64,000 nucleotides of DNA, from assembly GCA_036346405.1 (NCBI GenBank), contig CM070561.1, positions 5,954,834-6,018,833 on the forward strand, read 5' to 3'. How positions within the stretch are numbered: position 1 is the first letter of the stretch; every line of letters begins with the position of its first letter. Position numbers and translations under genes: made by a program. The notes beneath the pieces are model-generated. The model was not told the origin of the DNA. It did no database searches and was given only the letters and a program-made list of their open reading frames with translations. This DNA is from Phyllostachys edulis (taxonomy: Eukaryota; Streptophyta; Magnoliopsida; Poales; Poaceae). Shown here in pieces: positions 36,301 to 47,828 of this stretch.

Positions 36301-37529
36301 TTGAGCCCACTGTCCAGAGACAAATCCGTGAGAATCAAGCTAAAGATGAAAACCTCCAAGAGATCAAAGGCAACATAAAAAGAGAGAAAGCTCCTGGATT
36401 TTCAGGAGATGAATAGACAATTCTTTGGATTGGCAACAGGCTTTGTGTGCCGGACTGTCAAGAAATAAAGCAGATCCTACTTAAAGAAGCTCATGAATCT
36501 CATTACTCCATTCATCCAAGGAGTACTAAGATGTACCATGACCTTAAGGAAAAGTATTGGTGAGTCGGCATGAAGAGAGAAATAGCTGAGTTTGTGGCAT
36601 GTTGTGACGTATGCTAAAGGGTCAAGGCTGAGCACCAAAGACTCGTTGGTTTGCTGCAGCCCTTGCCCATTCCCGAGTGGAAATGGGAGCAAATAAGTAT
36701 GGACTTTATCACTGGTTTGCCCAGGACCCAATCGGGCTATGACTCCATTTAGGTTATTGTTGATCGCTTGACCAAAGTGGCACATTTTATCCCTGTCAAG
36801 ACTACCTACCGGAGCAGCAAGTTGGGTAAGTTGTACCCAGCCAGAATTGTGTGTCTACATGGTGTGCCTAAGAGTATAGTGTCTGATAGAGGTTCTCAAT
36901 TTACCTCAAGATTTTGGGAAAGTCTCCATGAAGCCTTAGGGACAAGACTCAATTTCAGCACAGCTTGTCATCCTCAAACTGATGGACAGACAGAGAGGGT
37001 GAACCAATTTCTTGAAGATATGACTGTGCCTTAGATTATGGAAAAAGCTGGGATAAAAACCTCCCCTATGCTGAGTTCTCCTACAACAATAGCTACTAAG
37101 CTAGCTTGAAGATGTCCCCATTTGAATCTCTGTATGGGAGACAATGTAGAACCCCTCTCCTTTGGGATCAAGTTGGTGAACGCTAATTCTTTGGGCCCGA
37201 TGTAATCAAAGAAGTTGAAGGAAAAGTGAAGCTCATAAGAGAACGTTTAAGAGTAGCTCAGTCCCGGCAAAAGAGCTATACGGGTACCCATCGCCGAGAC
37301 TTGTCTTTTGAAGTGGGAGATTTTGTGTACCTCAGGGTAACTCCACTCAGAGGAGTTAGAATATTTCGAACTAGAGGGAAGCTAGCACCAAGATTTGTTG
37401 GACCATACAAGATCTTGGCAAGGCAGGGTGAAGTAGCTTATCAATCGGAGCTGCCAGCAGCCTTGTTAGTGGTGCATAATGTCTTTCATGTGTCCCAGTT
37501 AAGGAAATGCCTTCGAGTCCCTGAAGACC
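33310..37529 (+). pseudogene. Ty3/gypsy gag-pol polyprotein, many stops, C-terminus lost
   Basis: Gag begins near 33340 (NQMMANQAQLINLL) without a normal N-terminus; capsid motifs ISEFMRMRPPTF, WWDNFTQSYT, FRSLRQGNRTVSEYLHRF follow, then a CCHC knuckle (CFYCNEVGHYASRC, 34234). Protease has the active site VLFDSGASHSFV; RT has MCVDYRALNDVTIK and FIDDILVYSK (about 35414); RNase H has FCDASRQGLGCV and TDHKSLKYIF; integrase has VDRLTKVAHFIPV and SDRGSQFTS. Stops or shifts occur at about 34086, 34930, 35010, 35063, 35553, 36105, 36415, 36563, 36616, 36750 and 37020-37200. The frame stops at CLRVPEDL where LTR A2 begins, so the chromodomain is missing. No primer site or 5' LTR precedes it. Confidence 0.88.
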
Positions 37530-38011
37530 TGTGACGACCCGGCTAGGGGTCCCAACCGAGAGGTCCTCCAAGACCTCCCTGGGAGTCCGCCAGGACCTCC
37601 TAGGAGGTCCCAAGGATCTCGCGGGCGTTCCACCCAGGCCTCCCAGAAGGTCCAATCGGACCACCTGGAGGTCCAGGGGACTGACCGAGGAGGTCTTAAG
37701 GCTCAGGACCTCCCCAAGAGCCACGACCAAACCTGGGAAGGTCCAGTGACCAACCAGAGGAGGTCATGGGACTTGAAAAAGTCCTAACCTTCCTATGATC
37801 TGAACCAGTCCCAAGGATCAATGGCTGGTTTTCACAGTAATTACAAGTGATAACATACATCCACACGAGACTTTATTAACAACAAGGGAGTTGATTACAA
37901 AGTTGTTTACAAGCCACGACAACAAGGCAAAAAGAGCATACACAGCGGAACCAAAACTAGCAAAACCATGTCCATCTAATACACCAGAGGCAATTGGCTG
38001 GAGGGCGCAGC

Positions 38012-38052
38012 CTAATTGATTTGATCTTCATCATCGTCAAAGAAGTCTCCTC
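38012..38052 (-). other. LTR A2 exon B
   Basis: After a GAGTAG acceptor, minus strand encodes (G)GDFFDDDEDQIN then TAG and gctgcgccc. It differs from exon B of A3 by six substitutions, five of them synonymous third-position changes. Confidence 0.45.
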
Positions 38053-38929
38053 CTACTCAATTCATCAATCAAGCAAGAATGAGCACAACAACCGTGCTCG
38101 CAAGTCACACCCGTCAAATAACAATATGACATGCATACATGGATACCAAAGGAGAGCTTATATGTTTAATTTTGCACAAAGCCACGTTTATTTCAAGTAC
38201 AAGTATTAAGTTTCAAGGCAGTTATAAAATATCTAAAATTCATTTTGTAAATTCTATTTTTCAGTTGGATAACATTCATCAACAAAGTGTGAAGGATACC
38301 CTCCTGTCACATGGCTCCCCACCCATAAACCAATTGGATAGAAATCCAAAACCAATTTCATAAATCTTTTGAAAACCAAAACCAAGAGCTAACTTTGAGT
38401 GGCTTTGCTAGCATGTCCATAACCGTGGACACGGCTATTCGAATAGATTTACGCTCTACAGAGGTGTACAGCTTTACCCACATGACATGAATTTTCTAGT
38501 TTGTTTGGCCTCCGTCAAAGCCACCTTACACTTCCTTTGGTGAGAGGTCTAGAGCACATGACAATGCCTTTACAAAGCATTACTCCAATGCAGTCCACCC
38601 TCGCTAAGGTTTCACCCCCTTTGGATTACCCATGGCCCCCTCTTGCGCCAGGTGGGACTACAAAGGTCGTCATATGACTACCCACCGCATCAACGGGATC
38701 AACCATGATGGAGCTTTACAAATTAATCGGCCAGGTCCCGCCCATACAGGACAAAAGTATGGCACGGGTGCTGCAAAAAGTGGTAGCATTTAATGTGATA
38801 CAACATGTATTAAATGTGGGGGAGTCTCCCTTGCACAAGGACATAGTAAAAGGATAAAGAAACATGGGTGTGACTGCCAAGTGGGACCAGTCAAAGCTCA
38901 AAGGAAGGTCCTGCGGACAGGAGGCTCAA

Positions 38930-39270
38930 CAGACACCACAATGGAGAGGTCCTGACGGTCGGATTAAATCAAGGGGAGGTCTGGACGGTTAGGATCTCCA
39001 AAGGGGAGGTCCTAACGGTCAGATCTAACAAAGGGGGAGGTCTGGACGGTTAGGATCTCCAAGGGGGTCCTAAGTCACGATCTAACAAAGGGAGGTCTGG
39101 ACGGTTAGGATCTCCAAAGGGAGGTCCTAAGCAGTCACGATCTAACAAAGGGAGGTCTGGACGGTTAGGATCTCCAAAGGGGAGGTCCTAACGGTCAGAT
39201 CTAACAAAGGGGGAGGTCTAGACGGTTAGGATCTCCAAAGGGGAGGTCCTAATGGTTAGATCTACAAAGG
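38930..39270 (-). repeat. U3 array of alternating AGATCT-centred units
   Basis: Alternates 'ggaggtctggacggttaggatctccaaa' and 'ggaggtcctaacggtcagatctaacaaa'-type half-units, roughly 60 bp per pair. Same array as at 41940-42700 and 52735-52975, on the opposite strand. Confidence 0.8.
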
Positions 39271-40369
39271 GGGAGGTCTGCGGAGGCAAGGGTACGCGGA
39301 AAGAACTGGAGCCATCGGATCTAGATCGAACGGAGCGAGGCGACTGGGACGTTCGGACCAGCGAAGCGCACCAACGAATTGGGGCCGTTCGATGTGGATC
39401 GAATGACCCGGAGGAAGTAGGATGTTCAGACCATCCGAACGTGCCCTCAAGATCGAGCTGCCTAGCACCAATCGAACGGTCCTCAAGTTAAGAAGGTTAA
39501 GCTCGGGCGGTGCAGCCACAAGTGCAAGCGGTAGGTCCAATCAATAGGGAGATCTAGACCCTTAGTTTTAATAGGAATGAGGTCTGGACCTTTAGATCTA
39601 ACCAAGGAGAGATCCGAATCGAGCGGAAGGCTTGGACAGACGCGAGGGAGGTCTAAATGAACAAGAAGGAGGTCCTAGAGGAAACAAGGAGGTCCTGAGG
39701 GACACGGGGAGGTCCAAATAAATTTTAAGATGGTTCCATGAGCACGGGGAGGTCCAATCATAGGTTTCAAGAGGTCCTGAGAAACGATAACACCGCAAGG
39801 TGGGGGCGGTACTACCGTTATCAGGCAGTTCCGACTACTACAAGGTGGTAAGGAAATTCCAGAACACATGTTTCTGGACTCTCGATTTTCCCTCGGAGCG
39901 GTATTACCGCGATTTGAAGGGCGGTAGTACTGGGTTGGCACAGAAGAAGGCTTCCAGAGAGAGTTTCAAGGATTAAAGCAAAGGAGGTAAGTCCAAATGG
40001 ACATAGTGGGGTTCAAAAGATACAGAGAGTGAGTTCAAATGGATTTGAGAAATGTTTAGACTTGGAGAGGTCTAAACTTAGGAAGGAACCACAGAAGGAG
40101 GTTTAGACCGGGGAAGGTACAAGTACTTGAGGAGGTCTAGACCTAAGGAGGTCTGGCCCAAAGGAGAGCAAAGCAAGCACAGAAAAAGAGGAAGATCACC
40201 AAAGCTCCAACAAACTTAACAAACCATCAAGGAATTTTAGTTGAAGTTTGAGTTAGTCAATTTGAAATCCATCCTGAAATTTCAAGTTAAGCTTTGAATT
40301 CTCATCAAAACAAAATGGTTCTTTTTTATTTCGAAGGTTCAAAAAGGCTCCAAAAATCAGGGTGTTACA

Positions 40370-41535
40370 AACCTACCCCCCTTAAGGGAATCTCGACCCC
40401 GAGATTCAAGCTTGGTCAGCAAAGAGGTATGGATAGTTTGTCTTAAGGTCTTCTTCATTCTCCCACGTGGCTTCACTCTCGTGATGGTGACTCCAATCGC
40501 ACCTTGTATGCTCGAATGATCTTGCTTCGGTGACACGCCTCGTAACATCCGTAATTTTGATTGGCCTCTCCACATAAGTGAGGTCTTCTTGAAGATCAAT
40601 GCTTTCCAGAAGGTGTGGTCTTCGCACGAAGGCATTTCTCACCGATACATGAAAAACATCATGTATCGCTGACAATGATGCTGGCAGCTCCAATTGATAA
40701 GCTACTTCACCCTACCTTGCCAAGATCTTATACGGTCCAACAAATCTTGGTGCCAGCTTTCCCCTAGTTCAAAATCTCCTAACTCCTTTGAGTGGAGTAG
40801 CCCTAAGGTACACAAAATCTCCAACTTCAAAAGATAAGTCCCGCCGACGAGTATCGGCATAGCTCTTTTGTCAGGACTGAGCTACTCTTAACCGCTCTCT
40901 TATGAGCTTCACCTTTTCTTCAGCTTCTTTGATGACATCAGGTCCAAAGAATTGACGCTCACCCACTTGATCCCAAAGGAGAGGGGTTCGACATTGTCTC
41001 CCATATAGAGCTTCAAATGGGGACATTTCCAAGCTAGCTTGGTAGCTGTTATTGTAGGAGAACTCAGCATAGGGGAGGTTTTTGTCCCAACTTTTCCCAT
41101 AGTCCAATGCACAAGCTCTGAGCATATCCTCAAGAACTTGGTTCACCCGCTCTGTCTGTCCATCGGTTTGATGATGGTATGCTGTGCTGAAATCGAGCCT
41201 TGTTCCCAAAGCTTCATGTAGGCTTTCCCAAAACCAAGAGGTGAACTGGGAACCCCTGTCGGACACTATCCTCTTGGGCACACCATGTAGACAGACAATT
41301 CGAGCCATATAGAGCTCTGCCAGCTTGCTGCTCCTAAAGGTAGTTTTGACGGGAATGAAATGTGCTACTTTAGTTAATCGATCAACAACAACCCAAATAG
41401 AGTCATAGCCCGATTGAGTCTTGGGCGCATCCGTGATAAAGTCCATGCCGATTTGTTCCCATTTCCACTAAGGGAATGGGCAAGGGTCGCAAGAATCCAA
41501 AGCCAGTCTTTGGTGCGGCCTTGACCCTTTGGCAT
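40370..41535 (-). pseudogene. Gypsy integrase C-terminus and chromodomain, truncated
   Basis: Minus strand from about 41535: CQRVKA, a decayed GLLQPLPIP-like stretch with a stop before WKWEQIGMDFI, integrase core VVDRLTKVAHFIPV and SDRGSQFTS, the third-acid region, GPY-like FVGPYKILAR, then a chromodomain ending (CDWSHHHESEATWENEEDL). A stop splits the region near 40700-40870 and a frame change is seen at VSVRNAF. Ends at the purine tract of LTR A2. Upstream it is cut at about 41535, where family-A LTR sequence in the other orientation begins. Confidence 0.82.
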
Positions 41536-41939
41536 CCTTCAGGACCTCCCCATGTCCTCTAGGACCTCCTTCTCGTTCATTTGGACCACCCCTAGGTTCA
41601 CCTGGACCTTCCTCGCGTCCGTTCGAGCCTTCCGCTTGATCTAGACCCTTATCGCTTGTGTACCATTCGATTTGCGTTGGACGGTTTGATATTGTTGATA
41701 TGTTTGGATGGTCCGAATGTCCCACCCTCTCTGAGCCCTCAGATCTTTGCTGGACGGTCCGATCTGCAGAGGCGTTCGGCCAGTCCGAATGTCCCAACCA
41801 TTTTGGACCGCCCGATCCAGTTCCATGGCTAAGATCTAGCGTTAGCTCTGATGGTCTGAACGACCCAATCACTTTGGTCCGTTCGATTGAAATCCAATGG
41901 CTCCCACTTCTCCCGCTCTTATCTCGCTATCGCAGATCT

Positions 41940-42700
41940 CCCCTTTGTTAGATCTGACTGTTAGGACCCCCCCTTTAGAGATCTTAACCGTTCATACCTC
42001 CCCTTTATTAGATCTGACAGTTAGGACCTTCCCTTTGGAGATCTTAATTGTCCAAACCTCCCTTTGTTAGATCTCGACCGCTAGGACCTCCCTTTGAGAT
42101 CTTAACCGCTCGCACCTCCCTTTGTTAGATCTCGACTGCTAGGACTCGCCTTTGAGATCTTAACCGCCTGCACTTTGTTAGATCTCGACTGCTAGGACCT
42201 CCCTTTGTTAGATCTCGACTGTTAGGACCTCCCTTTGGAGATCTTAACCGCCTGCATTCTCCCTTTGTTAGATCTCGACTGCTAGGACCTCCCTTGGAGA
42301 TCTTAACCGCATTTAACCTCCCTTTGTTAGATCTCGACTGCTAGGACCTCCTCTTTGGAGATCTTAACCGTCTGCATTCTCCTTTGTTAGATCTCGACTG
42401 TTAGGACCTCCCTTGGAGATCTTAACCGCTCGCACCTCCCTTGATTTGATCTCGACCACGCATTCTCCCTTGAGAGATCTCGACTGCTAGGACCTCCCTT
42501 GATTTGATCTCGACTCAGACCTCCCTTAAGAGATCTCGCCGTCAGGACCTCCCCTTGATTTGATCTGACCGTCAGGACCTTCCCCTTGAGAGATCTGACC
42601 ATCAGGATCTCCCCTTGATTTGATCTGACCGTCAGGACCTCCCCCTTGAGAGATCTGGCCGTCAGAACCTCCCCGTTGTTGTATCTTTTGGACCTCCTGT
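41940..42700 (+). repeat. Large U3 array upstream of the LTR A1 TATA box
   Basis: More than ten pairs of half-units: '...gagatcttaaccg...' and '...ttagatct(gac/cga)...gttaggacctccc'. GACCTCC is the constant spacer and AGATCT the near-palindromic core. Units near the right end switch to 'gatttgatctgaccgtcaggacctcc'. Confidence 0.85.
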
Positions 42701-42945
42701 CCGTAGGACCTCCCCTTGAGCTTGGACTGGCCCCATTTGTTAGTCACGACCTCTTTCTTTATCCTTTGACCATGTCCTTTGCACTTGGAAGTCCTCAAAG
42801 CATTTAATGCATGTTGTGTCGCATTAAATGCTACTACCATTTTGCAGCACCCGTGCTATTCTTTTGTCCCATCTTTTGCCTGTTCCCATTGTCCTTTTCA
42901 CCAACTCTTGAGCACGTATACCCTTAGAAATCTCGATGGCTCCAG

Positions 42946-42955
42946 CTATATAAGC
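42946..42955 (+). promoter_or_regulatory. TATA box of LTR A1
   Basis: CTATATAAGC then ttgggcagccc; identical context at 53253-53262 in LTR A3. The ~245-nt leader to exon A contains no ATG. Confidence 0.75.
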
Positions 42956-43199
42956 TTGGGCAGCCCTTCCCTTTTCACATTTTTCCCCATTTCTACTCCC
43001 CAGCTCAACCAACCAGTTCTCGGACCTCCCTCCAAGCTCTCTGGACCTCCTCTCCTTAGCTTCAGACCTCCTCCAGCAAGCTCCTTGGACCTTCTCCTGA
43101 TCACCTAGATTCTCTGTTGGTTTTATTTTGGAGTTTCATTGGAGTTTCTTTAGATCTTACTTGAGCTCTATTTGAGTTGTTTTGTTTCCCACCGTGTAG

Positions 43200-44551
43200 A
43201 TTGCGAAGGCAGTGAAGAACAAGGGTTCCTTGAGGAAGAAGAAGACACTCAAGCCTTTGAGCAAGACAAGTTACACCCTTGACCATGTTGCACCCATTAC
43301 TTCAAATTACTATGTTCTGTTTCAAAGGTTTATGCATGCTTATTTTACTTACTTATTTCAATACCTGACTTTGAGTTCATAGTTATGCCCAAATCCTTTG
43401 TATGGCCAATCTTGACATTGAACCAAACATGTTGTCACCCTAGTGGAAAACTGGTTAAAGGCAATAGCATGAACCAGAACCTTTTGGAAAGGAAAAGCTT
43501 AGTTGTGCTTAGACCAAAAGTATTTGATTTTGGGAAGTTTTATCTCCATTGACCAACTGTTGTTTAAAAATGTTTTGGCCATGGCATTGGGTTGTCATGG
43601 AGGTATGAAAATGTTGCTGGGGAAGCAAAGAAATGGAAAATGGATTTGGTCTTGGGCGAATTGGTTGGCTTGGCTGGTGCCATGTTTATGCACGGACTCA
43701 ATCCTGGGTAAGGTTGAGGTCCAGGGGTATGTTGTGGTCGCCCAAGCCAGTTAAGGACCGATCTGCGAGCCGCATCTTGCTAGCCACCATCGTGCAACCA
43801 CTTGTCCTGTGTGGGTGGGACCTGGCCGATTAATTTGCAAAGCTCCATCGTGGTTGATCCTGTTGGTGCGGTGGGTATTCATGTTACGACCTTTGTAGTC
43901 CCACCTGGCGCAAGAGGGGGCCAGAACCCGGCCGATGGGTAATCCAAAGGGGGGCGAAACCTTAGCGAGGGTGGACTGCGGTGGAGTGATGCATTGTAAA
44001 GGCCTTGTCATGTACTCTAGACCTCTCACCAAAGGAAGTGTGAGGTGGCGTTGACGAATGCCAAACAAACTAGAGAAGTCATGTCAAGTGGGTAAAGTTG
44101 TACACCTCTGCAGAGTGTAAAATTATTTGAATAGCCGTGTCCATGGTTATGGACATGCTAGCAAAGCCACTCAAAGTTAGCGCTTGGTTTTGGTTTTCAA
44201 AGGACTTACGAAATGGTTTTGGATTTCTATCCAAATGGTTTTTGGGTGGGGAGCCTTGTGACAGGAGGGTATCCTTCACACTTTGTTGATGAATGTTATC
44301 CAACTGTAAAATTGAACTTCGAAAATGAATTTTAATTATTGTACATGCTTTGAAACTTATTACTTGTAATTGGAAATAAACTTGGCTTTATGCAAATCAA
44401 CCATATAAGCTCTCCCTTTGATACCCATGTAGGCATGTCATATTGTTGTTTGACGGGTGTGACTTGCGAGCACGGTTGTTGTACTCATTCTTGCTTGATT
44501 AATCATTGAGCAGGAGAGGACTATGAGGAGGATGAACCGCAAGATGACTAG
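43200..44551 (+). other. LTR A1 exon A (43200-43265) and exon B (44514-44551)
   Basis: Exon A follows CCGTGTAG and encodes DCEGSEEQGFLEEEEDTQ then AFEQ, ending in phase 1; the GC donor seen in A3 is changed to AC here. Exon B follows TTGAGCAG and encodes EDYEEDEPQDD then TAG. Against A3, five of seven exon A substitutions are synonymous. Confidence 0.4.
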
Positions 44552-45004
44552 GCCGCGCCCTCCAACCAATTACCTGTGGCGTATTGGATGGACTTGGTTT
44601 TGCTTCCACTGTGTATTTTGCTTTGCTGTCGTGGCTTGTAAGCAACTTTATAATCAACTCTTTTGTTGTTAATAAAGTCTCTTGTGGATGTATGTTATCA
44701 CTTGTATTTGCTGTGAGAACTAGCCATTGATCATTGGGACTAGTTTGTATCACATCAGATTTAGGACTTTTCCAAGTCCCATGACCTCCTCGGGTTGGTC
44801 TCTTGACCTCCCTCAGGTCTGGTCATGGCTCTTGGGGAGGTCCTGAGTCTCAAGACTTCCTCGGGCTAGTTCCCTGGACCTCTTGGGAGGCCCTGGGAGG
44901 ACTGTCCGAGAGATCCTTTGGACCTCCTGGGAGGTCTTGGTGGACTCCCAGGGAGGTCTTGGAGGACCTCTCGGGTTAGCCCCTGGCCGGGTCGTCACAA
45001 CAAG

Positions 45005-45940
45005 GTGGATATAACAAGTTGGATTAATAACTAAACCCAAAATCATTTAAATAAATACTTAAAGTAGATGCAATAATTTGAATCAATATAACTTTTGAAA
45101 ACTGGGATTCAATATGATCAAAGGTATGACCTGCCTTCTATAGCAATGATGATCTTATTTTATCTTTAATCTTCTACTTCCTTGATCTTTAGCTCCTTCT
45201 TGATCAGAACTTCTCGAATTATCAACGTCTACTCGCAAACAAGCAAATAAACTAAATAAATAAATAACAGAGAGCAAACAAACTCCAAAAAATAAATAAA
45301 TATACCAGATAAATAGATCTTGAATTGAGATGAATTTAGGAATTTGAATGGATTCAAACGAAGTTCGGATGCAAAACATATAGCTCTCGAAAGAATCACA
45401 AGAAATGATGAAATTGAGAGAGAAAAGAATATTCAGAGGATATTCCTTCGGATTAAATAAAATAAAAAGAATTGGATACTTACAAGTGGGGTCCACTGGT
45501 AAGTGAGAGAGAGATGAACTCAGTGGATGACATGTGGGCCAAGGTGCAGGAGAGAGAACAATATAAAGAGAGAGAATGACAATTAGGACCCACATAATAT
45601 TCCTCAATTAAATTATTTTAGAAATTCTAGAAAAGGTGGAGTGGATGACAGGTGGGACCCACTGGATATATGAATTTCTAGAATTAAAATAATTCCAGAA
45701 ATAAGGTAGAGAGAGCGACACGTGGGACCAACAAGACGAAAGGATTTTTCAAGAATTAAATTAATTCCCGAAAATAGGATTAGGGTTGACATGTAGGACT
45801 CTGGTCTATGGATCAGGTCCACGAAGATATGCTAGTCTACGGTGGACCAAGCTCATGGCTAGGGTTTGACCAAGAGTTGACTGACATGTGGGACCCGCAT
45901 GTCATTGAGAGAAATAAATATTTCATCCACTAGTCTCAGC
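45005..45940 (-). repeat. LTR B1, second part
   Basis: Continues the alignment with LTR B2 (sister position about 51460-51960) exactly after the ACAAG duplication. Minus-strand exon A starts at 45228 after GAGTAG and encodes DVDNSRSSDQEGAKD. A weak TATA-like CTTTATATTG lies near 45550 on the minus strand. The far end is interrupted by a hAT element; a short piece may remain after 47699. Confidence 0.65.
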
Positions 45941-47691
45941 TAGGGGTGAAAACGGATCGAATAGTTTCCAACCGATCTGGACGAAAACGAATTCGGATTG
46001 TCTTGGATCGGATTTTTCTCGGATAATTATCGGATCAGAAACCAATATGGATTTTTTTTGTCGAAAACGAATACGAATACGGTAGCCTTGGTATCCGTCG
46101 AATACGAATCCGGATTATTCCCAGTCCGGATATCCGACAATTCTCATCTCCAAACTCCAAACTCCAAAGCCGAGGCGCCGAATTGCTCACATCAACTCCT
46201 GCCGGCACACCGCCGCCGCCGCTGCCACCACGCCGTTTCCGCCACTAGGTGCCGGAATCGCCTCGTCACCAACCCCGCCGGTGCACGCCGCTTTCGCCGC
46301 CAGCCACCACGCCGTTCCGCCACTGCGCCGAGAATCGCCTCGTCACCAACCCCGGCCGGTGCACGCCGCCCGCTCGGCCGCCACGTCCACCACGCCGTTC
46401 CGGCCACCACGGTAAGCCCTTCCCCCACCTAACCATGTCAAAATGTGTTCCCACTCCCCCTCTCCTTTTCCCCTCACTTAATTCCATCCCACTCTCTCGG
46501 GAAGTCGCCGCCAGCTCCATCTTCCCCAAAGCTGGCCGGCTCCGTCTTCCCCAAAACTAGCCAACACCACTGCCTTGGCCATCCCTCCTCACATGGTGCA
46601 CCTTTGGCTGATTCCCTCCTCCGTGAGGACCCCTGGCCTCCCTCTGTCTTCCCCTACCTCTCACTTGTGCTCTCCCTCTCCCAATCGCCGCCCCCACGAC
46701 ACACCCATCGCGCCGCCTCGGGTGACTACCGCCGGCCTGCCTCAGTCCACTTCTATTACCGCCATCGGCACCGGTGAGAACTCTCCGACCCATGGATGCT
46801 CGTGCGTGCGCTAGTTTCTTCCCTCTCCCTCTATAGCGCTGCCGCACCTCCTCCTTCCTCACGCCCGGCTGCCATGCGCCACCACCAGCTCGCCCCGGTG
46901 CTGCCACCCCTAGCCCCCTCTCCCACTCGGCATCCCATTTTGGTGGTCACCGCCTCCCATCTCCGCCCCTCGTCACCGGTGAAGGTCCATCGAGCCGGTG
47001 AGCCAGCCATGCCCCTGCTCCATTTTAAGGCAGAGGAGGAGCACTCCTATTTTCTCTCTCTCTCTCTCTCTGATTCTTTCTTTCTTCCTCCTTGTATGAC
47101 AGTGGGCCCCTAGGTTAGATGATCAACTGAAATTAGTAAGAATAGTTGACTGTTTGGTGTTTCAACTAGCAGTGCCTTGTTAAGAGTGTAATCAGTAACT
47201 GAATTAAGATAGCTAAATCAAGTAATTAGTAATTACTTGGGGGTTTGTAGTTTAAGACCAATCCAAAGTAGTGTTACTGTATTAGGACATGGTAATGTGA
47301 ATAGATCGTCATACTAATCAGGTCAAGTAATGTGTAAATGTCAAACATTAGTACTATTAACCATAAGTGGCTGACGGTGGTGAAGATGACTTGACGGCTT
47401 GCAAGTGCCAATGTTATACGCGGTTACTGAAAATGTGAACAATTCATGAATGTTTGGATCAAATAAACTAGTTATATGTTTCCGTTAATTTCTGGTGTAC
47501 AATTTAAGAGGCTTTCATGTCTCAAAAAATATCTGTGATCGTATTCGTTTCGATTCGTATTCACACCATATTTGTATTCGATATAATTCGTATTCGTATT
47601 CGTATCCAGGATATTCATATTCGTATCCGCATCCGAGAAAAAAATATGGCAGAGTCATTATCTGTCCGTATTCGATCCGTTTTCACCCCTA
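45941..47691. mobile_element. Non-autonomous hAT element, 1.75 kb
   Basis: Ends TAGGGGTGAAAACGGATCGA and its complement match perfectly over 23 bp. An identical 8-bp duplication GTCTCAGC flanks it (45933-45940 and 47692-47699). Subterminal zones are full of TATTCG/CGAATA repeats. The GC-rich middle (46190-47050) has no transposase; its CT-rich character and a donor-like GGTAAGC near 46410 look like a captured host 5' region. Confidence 0.9.
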
Positions 47692-47734
47692 GTCTCAGCC
47701 ACAACCTTCCAATCAAACAACCTATTCTAGTCTT

Positions 47735-47828
47735 GTTTGGCGAGGCAAAATCATCTGATTTTTATGCTATCTCGAAGCACCACTTTTTACAAGGCATGAA
47801 GCCCCGGGCACCAAACCAAACAAGGCCA
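47735..47828. mobile_element. Possible tiny MITE remnant
   Basis: Imperfect inverted ends CTTGTTTGG ... CCAAACAAGG about 95 bp apart. The TTGTTTGG ends resemble common grass MITEs. No clear target duplication. Confidence 0.3.

Larger units (their letters stand above)
37530..40369 (-). repeat. LTR A2 (minus strand), lacking its TATA segment
   Basis: Minus strand starts TGTAACACCCTGA at 40369, after purine tract AAGGGGGGTAGG, and ends CCGGGTCGTCACA at 37530. It has an AGATCT-type U3 array (38930-39270), the shared box (38409-38447), the hairpin (38081-38099) and exon B (38012-38052). Compared with A1 and A3 it lacks about 0.9 kb covering TATA, leader and exon A; the join is near 38750 at a shared TTGTCC. 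Confidence 0.88.
41536..44999 (+). repeat. LTR A1 (plus strand), 5' truncated
   Basis: Ends CCTGGCCGGGTCGTCACA at 44999. Contains the U3 array, TATA at 42946, exon A (43200-43265), shared box (44128-44160), hairpin (44468-44486) and exon B (44514-44551). Its first several hundred bases are missing where it meets the minus-strand integrase fragment. No primer site follows it. Confidence 0.85.
33191..45004. mobile_element. Composite family-A block with inverted LTR ends and ACAAG duplication
   Basis: ACAAG occurs at 33191-33195 and 45000-45004. Inside, the left edge is TATGACGACCC (complement of an LTR 3' end) and the right edge is GTCGTCACA (an LTR 3' end). Content: LTR-end fragment (33196-33310, minus), gag-pol (33310-37529, plus), LTR A2 (37530-40369, minus), integrase-chromodomain fragment (40370-41535, minus), truncated LTR A1 (41536-44999, plus). 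A normal element would have one LTR start and one LTR end at its borders, so an inversion or recombination is needed. Confidence 0.7.

Noticed and set aside
38930..42700. CRISPR or centromeric satellite
   Set aside because: The arrays are confined to the U3 of LTRs upstream of TATA boxes, with 60-bp pairs and no spacer structure.
45000..45030. Primer-binding site after LTR A1
   Set aside because: No tRNA-like sequence follows the LTR end; the next bases are the ACAAG duplication and LTR B1 sequence.
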